A stretch of DNA of 64,000 bases. Origin: Paracoccus aerodenitrificans. GTDB taxonomy: Bacteria; Pseudomonadota; Alphaproteobacteria; Rhodobacterales; Rhodobacteraceae. Each line of letters begins with the position of its first letter. Position 1 is the stretch's first letter. A model generated the notes under the pieces. That model saw nothing but the letters and a program-made list of their open reading frames with translations, ran no database searches and was not told the origin of the DNA. This document shows positions 15,207 to 25,600 of the stretch, one piece after another. The DNA lies in assembly GCF_027913215.1 (NCBI RefSeq), contig NZ_CP115784.1:1612001-1676000 (forward strand), read 5' to 3'. The position numbers were made by a program, and so were the translations under genes.

Positions 15207-16085
15207 ATGTCGGCTGGTAGCTCAGAGCTACGGTGGGGGGTCGAGCAACGGCTTGAGTTTATTGAGTTCCGCCTCTTCTGGGAGGGCGGCATCAACCGCT
15301 CAGACATCACCGGATTTTTCGGCGTATCGGTGCCGCAGGCGTCCAAGGACCTGACCCAGTATCAGGAGCTTGCGCCCGACAATGTGCGGTATGACCGCAG
15401 CGAGAAGCGCTACTTCGCGACCGAGTCGTTCAGGCCGCGTTTCCTGAAACCGGACGCGGATCGCTACCTTGCGCAACTTCTGTTTGCGGCTGACCCCGCT
15501 CTTCATGGCGACCGCACATGGCTGACCAATCCCCCGAGCGTGGATACCATGCCCGTGCCGCATCGCCGGGTGGACATCGCTGTCCTCCGTATGATCCTGG
15601 CTGCGGTCCGGGGCCAAGCTTCGGTTGATGTTCTTTATCAGTCGATGAACGAGCAGCGGCCGGAGCCCCTTTGGCGGCGTATCAGCCCTCATGCCTTCGG
15701 CAGCGATGGCTTTCGCTGGCACGTCCGCGCGTTCTGTCACATCGACAACAGGTTCAAGGATTTCCTTCTCTCGCGATGCCTTGAGGCCCGATCGCTCGGG
15801 GAGTCCGGGGCGCGACCCGAAGATGATAAGCAGTGGGCAGATTTCTTTGACGTGAAGCTTTCGCCAAATCCGAAGATCGGAGAGAATCAACGAAAGATAA
15901 TCGCGCAAGATTACGGCATGCGCGACGACAGTATTTCGATCCCGGTCAGGCGGGCGTTGCTCTACTACTTCAGAAAGCGGTTACGTCTGGACGTGGCGGA
16001 CGTTCTCGATAATCCGCACGAGACGCCTGTCGTCATAACTAATCGCGCGGAATTTGATGCAGCCTTAGCTGAGGCTACGAAGTGA
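15207..16085 (+). CDS. capW: CapW/BrxR-like WYL-domain transcriptional regulator
   Basis: A 292-residue regulator. A winged helix-turn-helix at residues 10-65 (WGVEQRLEFIEFRLFWEG, then FGVSVPQASKDLTQY) is followed by a WYL domain at 125-200 with the characteristic RRISPHAF, FRWHVRAFC and FLLSRC, and a C-terminal WCX-like dimerisation part. This is the architecture of CapW and BrxR, repressors that sit divergently beside CBASS and BREX genes and release them upon infection. Only about 100 bp separate it from the first CBASS gene, and the hsd operon follows 55 bases downstream in the same direction, so it could influence both. Confidence 0.82.
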   Translation: MSAGSSELRWGVEQRLEFIEFRLFWEGGINRSDITGFFGVSVPQASKDLTQYQELAPDNVRYDRSEKRYFATESFRPRFLKPDADRYLAQLLFAADPALHGDRTWLTNPPSVDTMPVPHRRVDIAVLRMILAAVRGQASVDVLYQSMNEQRPEPLWRRISPHAFGSDGFRWHVRAFCHIDNRFKDFLLSRCLEARSLGESGARPEDDKQWADFFDVKLSPNPKIGENQRKIIAQDYGMRDDSISIPVRRALLYYFRKRLRLDVADVLDNPHETPVVITNRAEFDAALAEATK

Positions 16086-16140
16086 AACGAGGAGACGTCG
16101 GCTTGAGGGGCAAGAACAATATTATGAAGTGGGTCAAGTC

Positions 16141-17679
16141 ATGCTGACCGGCGAAATCCGCAGCCAGATCGATAGCATCTGGAACGACTTCTGGGCAGGC
16201 GGAGTCGCCAATCCGCTCTCTGTCATGGAGCAGATGACCTATCTGCTGTTCATCAAACGCCTGGACGACCTGCATACTCTCGAAGAGCGCAAGAGCCAGA
16301 CGCTCAAGATTCCAATGGAGCGCCGCATCTTCCCGGAGGGGCGAGACGACAAGGGCCGCCCCTACGACGATCTTCGCTGGTCGCGATTCAAGAATTTCGA
16401 GCCACGCGAGATGATGGACGTGGTCGACGAACACGTCTTTCCGTTCCTGCGCGCGCTCAACGGCAGCCAATCCAGCTACGGCAAGCTGATGCGCGACGCC
16501 CGGCTTGGGTTTTCCAATCCGGCGCTCCTGGCCAAGGTTGTCGAGAAGCTTGATCGCATCCCGATGGAGGATCGCGACACCAAGGGCGATATCTATGAGT
16601 ACATGCTGGCGAAGATCGCGAGCGCCGGCCAGAACGGCCAGTTCCGCACGCCACGGCACATCATCAGGCTGATGGTCGAGTTGACCGCGCCGAAGCCGAC
16701 TGACGTGATCTGTGACCCAGCCGCCGGCACCTGCGGCTTCCTTGTTGCCGCTGGTGAGTATCTTCGCGAGAAGCATCCTGAGCTGATGCGCGATCCTGCA
16801 TTGCGGAGGCATTTCCACGAAGGCCTGTTCCACGGGTTCGATTTCGACACGACGATGCTCCGCATCGGCGCCATGAACATGACGCTGCACGGTGTCGAGA
16901 ACCCGAACGTCACCTATCGCGACAGCCTGGCCGAGGATCACGCCAAGGACGCGGGCGCCTATTCCCTGGTGCTGGCGAATCCGCCTTTCGCCGGGTCGCT
17001 CGACTACGAGGCGACCGCCAAGGACCTCCAGAAAACGGTCAAGACGAAAAAGACGGAGCTTCTGTTCATCGCGCTCTTCCTGCGGCTCCTGAAGACCGGA
17101 GGCAGGGCGGCTGTGATTGTGCCAGACGGCGTCCTGTTCGGTTCGTCCGGCGCGCACAAGGACATTCGCCGCATGTTGGTCGAGGATCACAAGCTCGACG
17201 CGGTCATCAAGCTGCCCTCGGGGGTGTTCCGCCCCTATGCGGGGGTGTCCACCGCCATCCTCCTCTTCACCAAGACCGGCGTCGGCGGCACCGAGAATGT
17301 CTGGTTCTATGACGTGGCAGCCGACGGTCTCAGCCTCGATGACAAACGCGCCGATCTCCTTCCACCCGAAAAGCAAGGGCCGACGCCCGCTCAGCCGCTG
17401 TCCGAGGCAGAGCATGAAAAGAACAATCTGCCCGACATCCTGGCTCGCTGGGGGAATCTTGCTGCCGAGGCCGAGCACCCCCGCACCGCGCAGAGCTTCA
17501 TGGTGCCGGTGGAGGATATCCGGGCTACGGGGTCATGGGACCTGTCGCTGAACCGGTACAAGGAGGTGCAGCACGAAGAGGTCATCCGCCAACCCCCGAA
17601 GGAGATCATCGCTGAACTGCGTGCGATCGAGACCGAAATCACCGAAGGTCTGGATAGACTTGAGGAGATGCTGAGATGA
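16141..17679 (+). CDS. hsdM: type I restriction-modification methyltransferase subunit
   Basis: A 512-residue HsdM. The N-terminal helical domain (MLTGEIRSQIDSIWNDFW, then NPLSVMEQMTYLLFIKRLD) is followed by the N6-adenine methyltransferase domain with motif I DPAAGTCGFL (residue about 191) and motif IV NPPF (about 279). I chose the ATG at 16141, which gives the family-typical start; a GTG at 16129 is in frame but has no ribosome site. With HsdS it methylates the recognition sequence, and with HsdR it completes the restriction enzyme. Its stop overlaps the hsdS start as ATGA. Confidence 0.93.
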   Translation: MLTGEIRSQIDSIWNDFWAGGVANPLSVMEQMTYLLFIKRLDDLHTLEERKSQTLKIPMERRIFPEGRDDKGRPYDDLRWSRFKNFEPREMMDVVDEHVFPFLRALNGSQSSYGKLMRDARLGFSNPALLAKVVEKLDRIPMEDRDTKGDIYEYMLAKIASAGQNGQFRTPRHIIRLMVELTAPKPTDVICDPAAGTCGFLVAAGEYLREKHPELMRDPALRRHFHEGLFHGFDFDTTMLRIGAMNMTLHGVENPNVTYRDSLAEDHAKDAGAYSLVLANPPFAGSLDYEATAKDLQKTVKTKKTELLFIALFLRLLKTGGRAAVIVPDGVLFGSSGAHKDIRRMLVEDHKLDAVIKLPSGVFRPYAGVSTAILLFTKTGVGGTENVWFYDVAADGLSLDDKRADLLPPEKQGPTPAQPLSEAEHEKNNLPDILARWGNLAAEAEHPRTAQSFMVPVEDIRATGSWDLSLNRYKEVQHEEVIRQPPKEIIAELRAIETEITEGLDRLEEMLR

Positions 17680-18869
17680 CGTGGCCAACCGTCGATCTCG
17701 ATACTGCGGCCGATGTCATTCGGGGTGTTACCTTCAGCAAAGGCGATGCCTCCGACAAGCCCGCTCCTGGCCTTGTTCCCGTGCTGCGCGCGGGGAACAT
17801 CGGCGATCAACTTAACACCGAAGACGATCTGGTCTTTGTCGATAAAAGCTTTGTCTCAAAAAATCAACGCTTGCAACCGGGCGACATCGTGGTTTGCATG
17901 TCGTCAGGAAGTGCGAACGTTCTGGGAAAGAGCGCGATGCTCGATTCCGAGTGGAAAGGGTCATTCGGCGCATTTCTTGCGACCGTTCGACCCCGAGCGG
18001 ATATCGTGTTTCCTCGCTTCTTGGCCCATTATCTGAGAACCTCCCAGTTCCGGGCGTGGGCGAGTTCGTCGTCGGGAATTGGGATCAAAAATATCAGGGT
18101 ATCTGACTTCAAGTCTTACTCAATCCTTCTCCCGCCCATGGAGGAGCAGAGGCGGATTGCAGGGATACTGGATCAGGCAGACGCGCTCCGCCGCCTCCGC
18201 TCCCGCGCCCTCGACAAGCTGAACACCCTCGGCCAAGCGATTTTTCATGAGATGTTTGGGGACTCGGCGACAAACCCGAAAGGTTGGCCAATGGGCGTCA
18301 TTGGCGACCTACTAAAGGAAGCGAAATACGGCTCGTCTGGCAAGGCAAACTCCGAAGGGCTCGGTTTGCCGATGTTGCGCATGGGCAATGTAACCTACGA
18401 CGGACGCATCGACTTGTCCGACCTAAAGCACATTGAACTGTCCGACAAGGAGTTCGAGAAGTACACGACACGCCCGGGTGACCTTCTTTTCAACCGGACC
18501 AATAGCAAAGAGCTCGTCGGTAAGACTGCGGTGGTCACCCAGACGGACCCGATGGCCTTTGCCGGGTATCTTGTCCGCGCGAGGGCGAACGCACGAGGAG
18601 ATACGCACTATATTAGCGGCTACTTGAATTCGACTCACGGAAAGGCGGTGCTGCGCAGCATGTGCAAGAATATTGTGGGCATGGCCAACATCAATGCGAA
18701 GGAGTTTCAATCCATTCCGATAGCGATTCCACCCGTCGAACTTCAACGCGCCTACGCCGATAAACTTGCATCACTCAGAGCTGAAGAGACCAAGATTCAA
18801 ACGTCCTTGGACCTTGCTTCAACACTTTTCAACTCCCTCCAGCACCGCGCCTTCAAGGAGGAGCTATAG
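17676..18869 (+). CDS. hsdS: type I restriction-modification specificity subunit
   Basis: A 397-residue HsdS with two target-recognition domains. The first runs from residue 1 to about 150 and ends in the conserved helix LPPMEEQRRIAGILDQADALR. The second spans 205-350 and ends in IPPVELQRAYADKLASL. The two different halves imply a bipartite asymmetric recognition site that cannot be predicted here. It overlaps hsdM by four bases and is followed three bases later by the HEPN-like gene. Confidence 0.92.
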   Translation: MTWPTVDLDTAADVIRGVTFSKGDASDKPAPGLVPVLRAGNIGDQLNTEDDLVFVDKSFVSKNQRLQPGDIVVCMSSGSANVLGKSAMLDSEWKGSFGAFLATVRPRADIVFPRFLAHYLRTSQFRAWASSSSGIGIKNIRVSDFKSYSILLPPMEEQRRIAGILDQADALRRLRSRALDKLNTLGQAIFHEMFGDSATNPKGWPMGVIGDLLKEAKYGSSGKANSEGLGLPMLRMGNVTYDGRIDLSDLKHIELSDKEFEKYTTRPGDLLFNRTNSKELVGKTAVVTQTDPMAFAGYLVRARANARGDTHYISGYLNSTHGKAVLRSMCKNIVGMANINAKEFQSIPIAIPPVELQRAYADKLASLRAEETKIQTSLDLASTLFNSLQHRAFKEEL

Positions 18870-18871
18870 CT

Positions 18872-19678
18872 ATGACCAATGTGCCGGTTCTCACAGATGC
18901 CCAGCTTGAGCAGGTTTCCCGCCTGCTGGGTGACTGTGCGACCGGTTCGGAGATCACCCGTGTCCTGAACAGCCTGGGGCTGGATGACGTATCAGGGGAA
19001 AGCACGAAGTGGCGGCGCCTGTATGGCACGTTCCTGCACTATCAGCGGCAGGACCGGGCGGCCAGCAAGCTGATCGATTTCATCCGCACCCTGCTTGACC
19101 CTGCCGGTTTCGTGGGGCGGCCGGACGAGTTCGAGGCTGTGCGTCAACAGCTGAACGCGGTCCTCGCCTTCGCCGGCTTGCAGTATGGCGAGGATGGAAA
19201 ATTCCGGCGGGCAACGGCGGCGCAGACGATCGAGGAGGCCCACCAGCGCGCCAAGACGCTGCAAGCCAAGTTCAGAGGGCGGCGCATCCATTCCGAGGTC
19301 GTCAAATACTGCAAGCCCAAACTGCTACAGGATAACTATTTCCACGCCGTGTTCGAGGCTTCCAAGGGGCTCGCGCAGAGGATCAGGGAGCTGTCAGGTG
19401 AGGACGGCGACGGCGCGGCGCTGGTGGATAGAGTGTTCTCCATCGAGCGTCCAATGCTAGCCATCAACACGCTTCAGACGGAAACCGAACGGTCGGAGCA
19501 CAAGGGTTTTGCGTCGCTCCTGAAGGGATGCTTTGCGGCGGTGCGCAACCCCTTGGCGCATGAGCCAAAACTCCTGTGGAAAGGCGAAGACGACGCTGCT
19601 GATTATCTATCGTTGATATCTCTTCTGCATCGGAAGCTGGACGACTGCGCAAAGACCGGACTCGGGGGGATGCGATGA
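18872..19678 (+). CDS. TIGR02391 (Ymh)-like protein with HEPN RNase motif
   Basis: A 268-residue protein whose C-terminal half carries RNPLAHE (residue about 228), the R-x4-H motif of HEPN ribonucleases as found in the TIGR02391/Ymh group. The preceding YFHAVFEASKGLAQRIREL helix also fits that fold. The N-terminal half is helical and unfamiliar. HEPN proteins of this kind often act as RNA-cleaving toxins in abortive infection. It lies between hsdS and the next gene in a tightly packed operon, overlapping the downstream start by four bases. A suicide back-up tied to the restriction system is my inference. Confidence 0.65.
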   Translation: MTNVPVLTDAQLEQVSRLLGDCATGSEITRVLNSLGLDDVSGESTKWRRLYGTFLHYQRQDRAASKLIDFIRTLLDPAGFVGRPDEFEAVRQQLNAVLAFAGLQYGEDGKFRRATAAQTIEEAHQRAKTLQAKFRGRRIHSEVVKYCKPKLLQDNYFHAVFEASKGLAQRIRELSGEDGDGAALVDRVFSIERPMLAINTLQTETERSEHKGFASLLKGCFAAVRNPLAHEPKLLWKGEDDAADYLSLISLLHRKLDDCAKTGLGGMR

Positions 19679-20505
19679 GAGGAGAAATTATCGGGGTTTG
19701 GTCGGAGACTTGGCGTGAAATCTGGTCGAAGCTGGCAAAACACCCGGACGCGCCGGAGGATTTATTCTGCGAACTTTATCGGGAACTCGTCGGAGCTTTC
19801 GAAGTAGTCCCCGATGTAACAACGCTTGCTGATATTGTTGATCAATCCGACCAAGCCAGTTCAGCGTTTCGCAAGACGAAAGCCACTGTCTTCCGGGGCG
19901 AGCTTGCGCTCCTGGAGTTCATGGAGCGAGCGCATGGCATCGCTGCCGACCTTGGTGGCGATCCACTTGCCAACCGTTACTTCCTGCTGATCGATGCCTT
20001 TCTCGAAAAGTACAGCTTGCGCTACGACCTGCGCCGCCCGTTCAGTCTCAACCCGACGCTGAGCGGCGTGTTCGCTCGATTGATCCGCGACCTGAAGGAA
20101 GCGACCTCCCGCGACGCGGATCTCCATCCGCTTATGGTCGAGTTTGAGGAGTCCGTCCGCGACCTTCGCGCAGATCGCTCTCCGGGGCGGATAAAAACCT
20201 GTATCCAGAAACAGGTAAACTTGTTGGAGGCTATTGGTCAGCGCTGCCCTGGTGTCAGTGCCAACACGCTCGGCCAGATTTGTGACCAAGTTGGGACATG
20301 GCCTCATAACAAGGTCAAGGAGGCGATGAAGGGAATGTATGGCTTTGCTTCCGATTATCCTGGCATTCGACATGGCGGAAATGCAAACAATCGTCTTCGT
20401 GAAATAGAGATGCGTGATCTTGTAAGCGTTACCGTATTGCTTGCTGGCTTCACACCGTATCTGACCGATCTGCTAAATTCGGACAACATCTATCGGGGTG
20501 CGTAG
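19675..20505 (+). CDS. abortive-infection-like protein of unknown function
   Basis: A 276-residue protein that is mostly alpha-helical. The C-terminus contains GMYGFASDYPGIRHGGNANN, which resembles the conserved end of Abi C-terminal/HEPN-like proteins, but a canonical R-x4-H motif is not clear. The N-terminal 170 residues have no motif I know. It overlaps the HEPN gene by four bases and lies 11 bases before the DUF262 gene. The two neighbouring helical proteins may form a pair. Confidence 0.5.
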   Translation: MRGEIIGVWSETWREIWSKLAKHPDAPEDLFCELYRELVGAFEVVPDVTTLADIVDQSDQASSAFRKTKATVFRGELALLEFMERAHGIAADLGGDPLANRYFLLIDAFLEKYSLRYDLRRPFSLNPTLSGVFARLIRDLKEATSRDADLHPLMVEFEESVRDLRADRSPGRIKTCIQKQVNLLEAIGQRCPGVSANTLGQICDQVGTWPHNKVKEAMKGMYGFASDYPGIRHGGNANNRLREIEMRDLVSVTVLLAGFTPYLTDLLNSDNIYRGA

Positions 20506-20516
20506 GGGGCACGGAA

Positions 20517-22616
20517 ATGAAGGCAACAGAAGCAGGGCTCCTCGCGTTTCTCAAGAAATCACCACAGTTCGTGATCCCGATCTACCAGAGGACCTATTCC
20601 TGGACCGAGCGTGAATGCCGCCAGCTCTGGGATGACATCATCCGCGCTGGAAGCGACGACACGATATCCGTCCACTTCATCGGTTCCATCGTCTACATTG
20701 AGGCTGGGCTATCCCAAGTTTCGCATCAAGCGCCCCTGCTTGTCATAGACGGGCAGCAACGTCTGACAACCGTCACACTCCTGCTCGCGGCGCTTGCCGA
20801 GGCGTTGAGCGACGCTGAGCCGATTGATGGCTTCTCCGCCCGGAAGTTGCGCAACTATTACCTTCTGAACCCCGAGGAATCCGGAGAGCGGCACCACAAG
20901 CTTCTTCTGTCTCAGACCGACAAGGCGACACTTATGTCGATCGTTGGACAGAATGAGCCGCCGGTCGAACGCTCCCTTCGGGTCATGCAAAATCACGCGC
21001 TATTCAGGGATCTGATAGCGGCGCGCCAAGATAGCGTGACCGCTGTGTGCAAGGGCCTCGCTAAGCTCGTGGTTGTCGATATCGCGCTCAGTCGCGATCA
21101 GGACAATCCACAGCTCATTTTCGAGAGCATGAACTCCACGGGTCGCGAACTCAGCCAGGCCGACCTTATCCGAAATTTCATCCTTATGGGGTTGGAGCCC
21201 ACTCTGCAGACCCGCCTCTATGAACAGTTTTGGCGGCCGATGGAGGTCTCGTTCGGGCAAGAGGCCTACAACACGCATTTTGACAGTTTCATGCGTCATT
21301 ACCTGACCGTAAAGACCGGGGAGATTCCGCGGCTGGATGATGTTTACGAGGCTTTCAAAGGGCATGCTCGGTCGCCGAAGGTGGCTGATGCCGGCGTTGA
21401 GGTGCTCGTAAAGGATATCCGGGACTTCGCACGGTACTATTGCGCCATGGCCCTTGGAGCGGAAAGCGACAACGCCCTGAAGACAGCCTTCCACGACCTC
21501 CGGGAGCTCAAGGTCGATGTTGCGTATCCGTTCCTGCTGGAACTGTATCAGGATTATTCAACCGGACTGCTTGCCAAGGATGAGTTCCTGGAGGCTGTGC
21601 GGTTGATCGAAGCCTATGTATTTAGGCGCGCGATCTGCGCAATACCAACAAATTCTCTTAACAAGACGTTTGCTACGTTCACCAAGGCACTGAAGAAGGA
21701 CCGGTATCTTGAAAGCATCAAAGCGCATTTCCTTCTAATGCCTTCTTATCGTCGCTTTCCAAGTGACGACGAGTTCAAGCGCGATATCCAGACGCGGGAC
21801 CTATACAATTTCCGCAGCCGCAGCTACTGGCTGCGTCGATTCGAAAACCATGACCGGAAGGAACGGGTTCCCGTTGACGAGTACACGATTGAGCACATCA
21901 TGCCTCAGAGCGAGCAGCTGTCGAGTGCATGGAAAGCCGCACTCGGTGACGAATGGGAGCGTGTTCATCAGACTTACCTTCATACGCTCGGCAATCTGAC
22001 CCTCACGGGCTACAACTCTGAGTACAGCAATCGCTCGTTTAAGGAAAAGCGAGACATGCAAGGGGGCTTCAAGCAAAGCCCGCTTCGGGTCAACTCGGGG
22101 CTCGGTGAGCTGGAGGCATGGAACGAAGACACTATTCTGTCGCGCGCTTCGCAGCTGGCGGTGCAGGCGTCAGACGTTTGGCGGGCGCCACTGATTGCAG
22201 CCGATGTTCTCGCCGCATACCAACCAGAAACGGCGAAAGCCGCCGGATACTCCATCGAAGATCACCCTCATCTTCTGAACGCGCCCACGCGCGGTCTGTT
22301 CGATGCGTTCCGTACTGAGGTGTTGAAGCTTGATCCATGCGTAAGCGAAGAGTTTCTGAAGCTGTACGTCGCATACAAGGCGGAGACAAACTTCGTTGAC
22401 GTTGTCCCTCAAGCGAAGCAACTACGCCTTTCCCTGAATATGGGCTTTGCCGAGATAAGCGATCCCCGAGGCATGTGCAAAGATGTCTCTGGCCTTGGCC
22501 GGTGGGGAAATGGCGATGTTGAAGTGCGTTTCAGTACACTTGACGAGCTCCCCTATATAATCGGCCTTGTTCGGCAATCCCTTGAGCGCCAGCTTGGAAA
22601 TGGAGGCGATGCATGA
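20517..22616 (+). CDS. GmrSD-like DUF262/DUF1524 (HNH) protein
   Basis: A 699-residue protein. DUF262 at residues 10-230 shows IPIYQRTYSW and the ParB/Srx-like nucleotide-binding motif VIDGQQRLTT. DUF1524 at 410-560 is an HNH-type nuclease with EYTIEHIMPQSE and LGNLTLTGYNSEYSN. Residues 600-695 look like a DUF5655-type tail (KAETNFVDVVPQAKQLRLSLN). GmrSD and relatives cleave modified phage DNA in an NTP-dependent way. The gene is embedded between hsdS and hsdR, overlapping hsdR by four bases. It could add type IV restriction to the type I system. Confidence 0.8.
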   Translation: MKATEAGLLAFLKKSPQFVIPIYQRTYSWTERECRQLWDDIIRAGSDDTISVHFIGSIVYIEAGLSQVSHQAPLLVIDGQQRLTTVTLLLAALAEALSDAEPIDGFSARKLRNYYLLNPEESGERHHKLLLSQTDKATLMSIVGQNEPPVERSLRVMQNHALFRDLIAARQDSVTAVCKGLAKLVVVDIALSRDQDNPQLIFESMNSTGRELSQADLIRNFILMGLEPTLQTRLYEQFWRPMEVSFGQEAYNTHFDSFMRHYLTVKTGEIPRLDDVYEAFKGHARSPKVADAGVEVLVKDIRDFARYYCAMALGAESDNALKTAFHDLRELKVDVAYPFLLELYQDYSTGLLAKDEFLEAVRLIEAYVFRRAICAIPTNSLNKTFATFTKALKKDRYLESIKAHFLLMPSYRRFPSDDEFKRDIQTRDLYNFRSRSYWLRRFENHDRKERVPVDEYTIEHIMPQSEQLSSAWKAALGDEWERVHQTYLHTLGNLTLTGYNSEYSNRSFKEKRDMQGGFKQSPLRVNSGLGELEAWNEDTILSRASQLAVQASDVWRAPLIAADVLAAYQPETAKAAGYSIEDHPHLLNAPTRGLFDAFRTEVLKLDPCVSEEFLKLYVAYKAETNFVDVVPQAKQLRLSLNMGFAEISDPRGMCKDVSGLGRWGNGDVEVRFSTLDELPYIIGLVRQSLERQLGNGGDA

Positions 22617-25600
22617 GCCAATTCGCATTCCTTCAAGCTGAATTCGTTGAGGTGCACGAGCACGCCGTAAAAGCGGAAAAACTGGCGCTTTCGGACCCCC
22701 GCAGCGCCTGCTTCTACGCGCGGCTGGCGTTGGAGGTGGCGGTCAAGTGGATGTACCGTCATGATCGCGCGCTTCGGTCGCCCTATGAGACGACACTGTC
22801 CGCGCTGATCCACGAGCCGACCTTCAGGAAGCTTGTCGGTGACGCCCTGGTGGCCAAAGGAAAGGTGGTCAAAGACCTGGGTAACGCAGCCGTGCATGAA
22901 GCTAAACCCGTTGCACCCGCACGCGCCATCACTGCCGTTAGAGAGTTGTTCCATATCGCCTATTGGCTGGTCCGCACCTACGCGAAGGGCGCGAAACCGG
23001 CCGCCGCAGTCGCATTTTCGGCTGATGCGTTGCCGCATACCACTCAGGTGGAGGCGTCCACTCTCGGGAAGCTCAAGGAAATCGCGAGACGCTTCGAGGA
23101 GGCAGCCAGGGAACGAGAACGCGCCGAGCGACTGCGCCTGAAAAGCGACGGCGATCGGTTGAAGCTGGAGACCGAGATCAAGCGGCTTCAGGACGAGATC
23201 GCCAAGATCAAAAAGGCCAACCAGGCCGTGCCCGACAGGCACGACTACAATGAGGTGCAGACGCGGGACGCTTTCATCGACTTGCTGCTGGCGGAAGCTG
23301 GTTGGACGTTCACCAGACCCGGCTACGACACCGAGTGCCCCGTCACCGCCATGCCGAATGCCACGGGCGAGGGCTTCGTTGATTATGTGCTCTGGGGGGA
23401 CGACGGACGACCGCTCGGCTTGGTCGAGGCGAAGCGCACCCGCCGAGATGCACGGGAAGGGCAGCGTCAGGCCGAACTGTACGCCAACGCGCTGGAGCGC
23501 CAGTTTGGGCAGCGGCCGATCATCTTCTATACCAACGGCTATGAGCACTGGATCTGGGATGACCGCCGCTATCCGCCGCGCCCTATCCAGGGTTTTCTCA
23601 AGAAGGATGAGCTGGAGCTTGCGATCCAGCGGCGTGCGACACGCAAGCCGCTGGCACCGGAGGATATCAACTCAAAGATTGTCGAGCGCTACTACCAGAC
23701 CCGTGCCATTCGCCGGGTTGCGGAGGCTTTCGAGAAGGACAATCTGCGCAAGGCGTTGTTGGTCATGGCGACGGGCTCGGGCAAGACGCGCACTGTCATC
23801 GCACTTTCCGACCTGTTGATGCGCGCCAACTGGGCGAGACGCATCCTTTTCCTTGCTGATCGAGTCGCGCTCGTCAATCAGGCGTCGAACGCTTTCAAGG
23901 CGTTTCTGCCGCAGGCTTCTCCCGTGAACCTGGTCACCGACAAGGCTGCCCACGGACGGGTCTATGTTTCGACCTATCCGACCATGATGGGGCTGATTGA
24001 CGAGACGAAAAGCGGAGTAAGGCGTTTCGGGCCGGGGCATTTCGACCTGATCGTTATCGATGAGGCGCATCGCTCGGTCTACCGGAAGTACAAGGCGATC
24101 TTCGACTACTTCGACAGCCTTCTGGTCGGCCTTACGGCGACTCCGAAGGATGAGGTCGACCGGGACACCTACGCGCTCTTCGATCTGGAACGCGGTATCC
24201 CCACTGACGCCTATGGGTTGGACGAGGCCGTCAGTGACGGCTTCCTCGTACCGCCCAAGGCTGTCTCCGTGCCGCTCAAGTTCCAGCGAGAGGGCATCAA
24301 ATACGACGACCTCGCTGAAGAAGAGAAGGAGGCGTGGGACGCCATCGAATGGGACGAGGACGGTGCGATCCCGGACCGCGTTGAGGCGGCGGCCGTCAAC
24401 AAGTGGCTGTTCAACGAGGACACCGTTGACAAGGTGCTTGAGCACGTCATGACCCATGGGCTGAAGGTCGCTGACGGCGACCGGCTGGGGAAGACCATCA
24501 TCTTCGCCAAGAACCATGACCATGCCCAGTTCATCGCTGAACGCTTCGATGTGAACTATCCCCATCTCCAAGGGCGTTTTGCCCGCGTCATCGACTTCAA
24601 GACAGAATATGCCCAATCGCTGATTGACGATTTTTCGTCTGCGGACAAGGAACCTCACATCGCCATTTCGGTGGACATGCTCGATACCGGTATCGACGTC
24701 CCCGAGGTGGTCAACCTCGTCTTTTTCAAGATTGTTCGTTCGAAAACCAAGTTCTGGCAGATGATCGGGAGGGGAACGCGGCTGTGTCCTGACCTGTTCG
24801 GCATTGGTCAGCATAAGGAATATTTCTACGTCTTCGATTTCTGCCAGAATATTGAATTCTTCAACCAGAACCCCGACTTATCCGAAGGATCATCTGGCGC
24901 TTCACTGAGCGAGCGCCTGTTTGCGACACGCGTCGACCTGATCGGCGAACTCGACAGACAACGGTATCCGGACGGCAATGATCCGGCCGCGGTGCTGCGG
25001 CGCGATGTTGTCGCCCAGCTTCGTGCCGAGGTAGACGGCATGAACGTCGAGAACTTCATCGTTCGACCCAAGCGGCGGATTGTTGAGAAGTACAGGGCCG
25101 ACGAAGTCTGGTCGAAGCTGGGTCTGGACGAGCGCGCCGAGCTCATCGACCACATCGCCGGGCTTCCGTCTGCCGTAGTCGATGACGACATTTCCGCCAA
25201 GCAATTCGATTACCTCATCCTGCAAACCCAGTTGGCGGTACTGCGGGCGCAGAAGGCATTTGCTGGCTATAAGAAGCGCATTGTCGATTTGGCGGCGGCG
25301 CTTGAAGAACTCGGCAATGTCCCGATGGTCGCGGTTGAGATGGCGTTTATCCTAGAGATTCAGACCGACGAGTTCTGGCAGGACGTGACGCCACCAATGT
25401 TGGAAACCATCCGCCGCCGTCTGCGGAGCCTTATCAAGCTCATCGAGCTGAGGAAGCGCCCGCACGTCTACACCGACTTCGAGGACGAAATCGGAGGTCC
25501 GACCGAGGTCGAGCTTCAAAGCGTCGCCGTCGGGACCGATATGCACCGTTTTCGTATAAAGGCCAGACACTTCCTGAAGGAGCATGAGAACCATATCGCG

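Noticed and set aside
16129..16140. GTG start four codons before the hsdM ATG
   Set aside because: No Shine-Dalgarno, and family members begin MLTGE.
16075..17478. 467-codon minus-strand frame
   Set aside because: Antisense shadow of hsdM, whose plus frame has the methyltransferase motifs.
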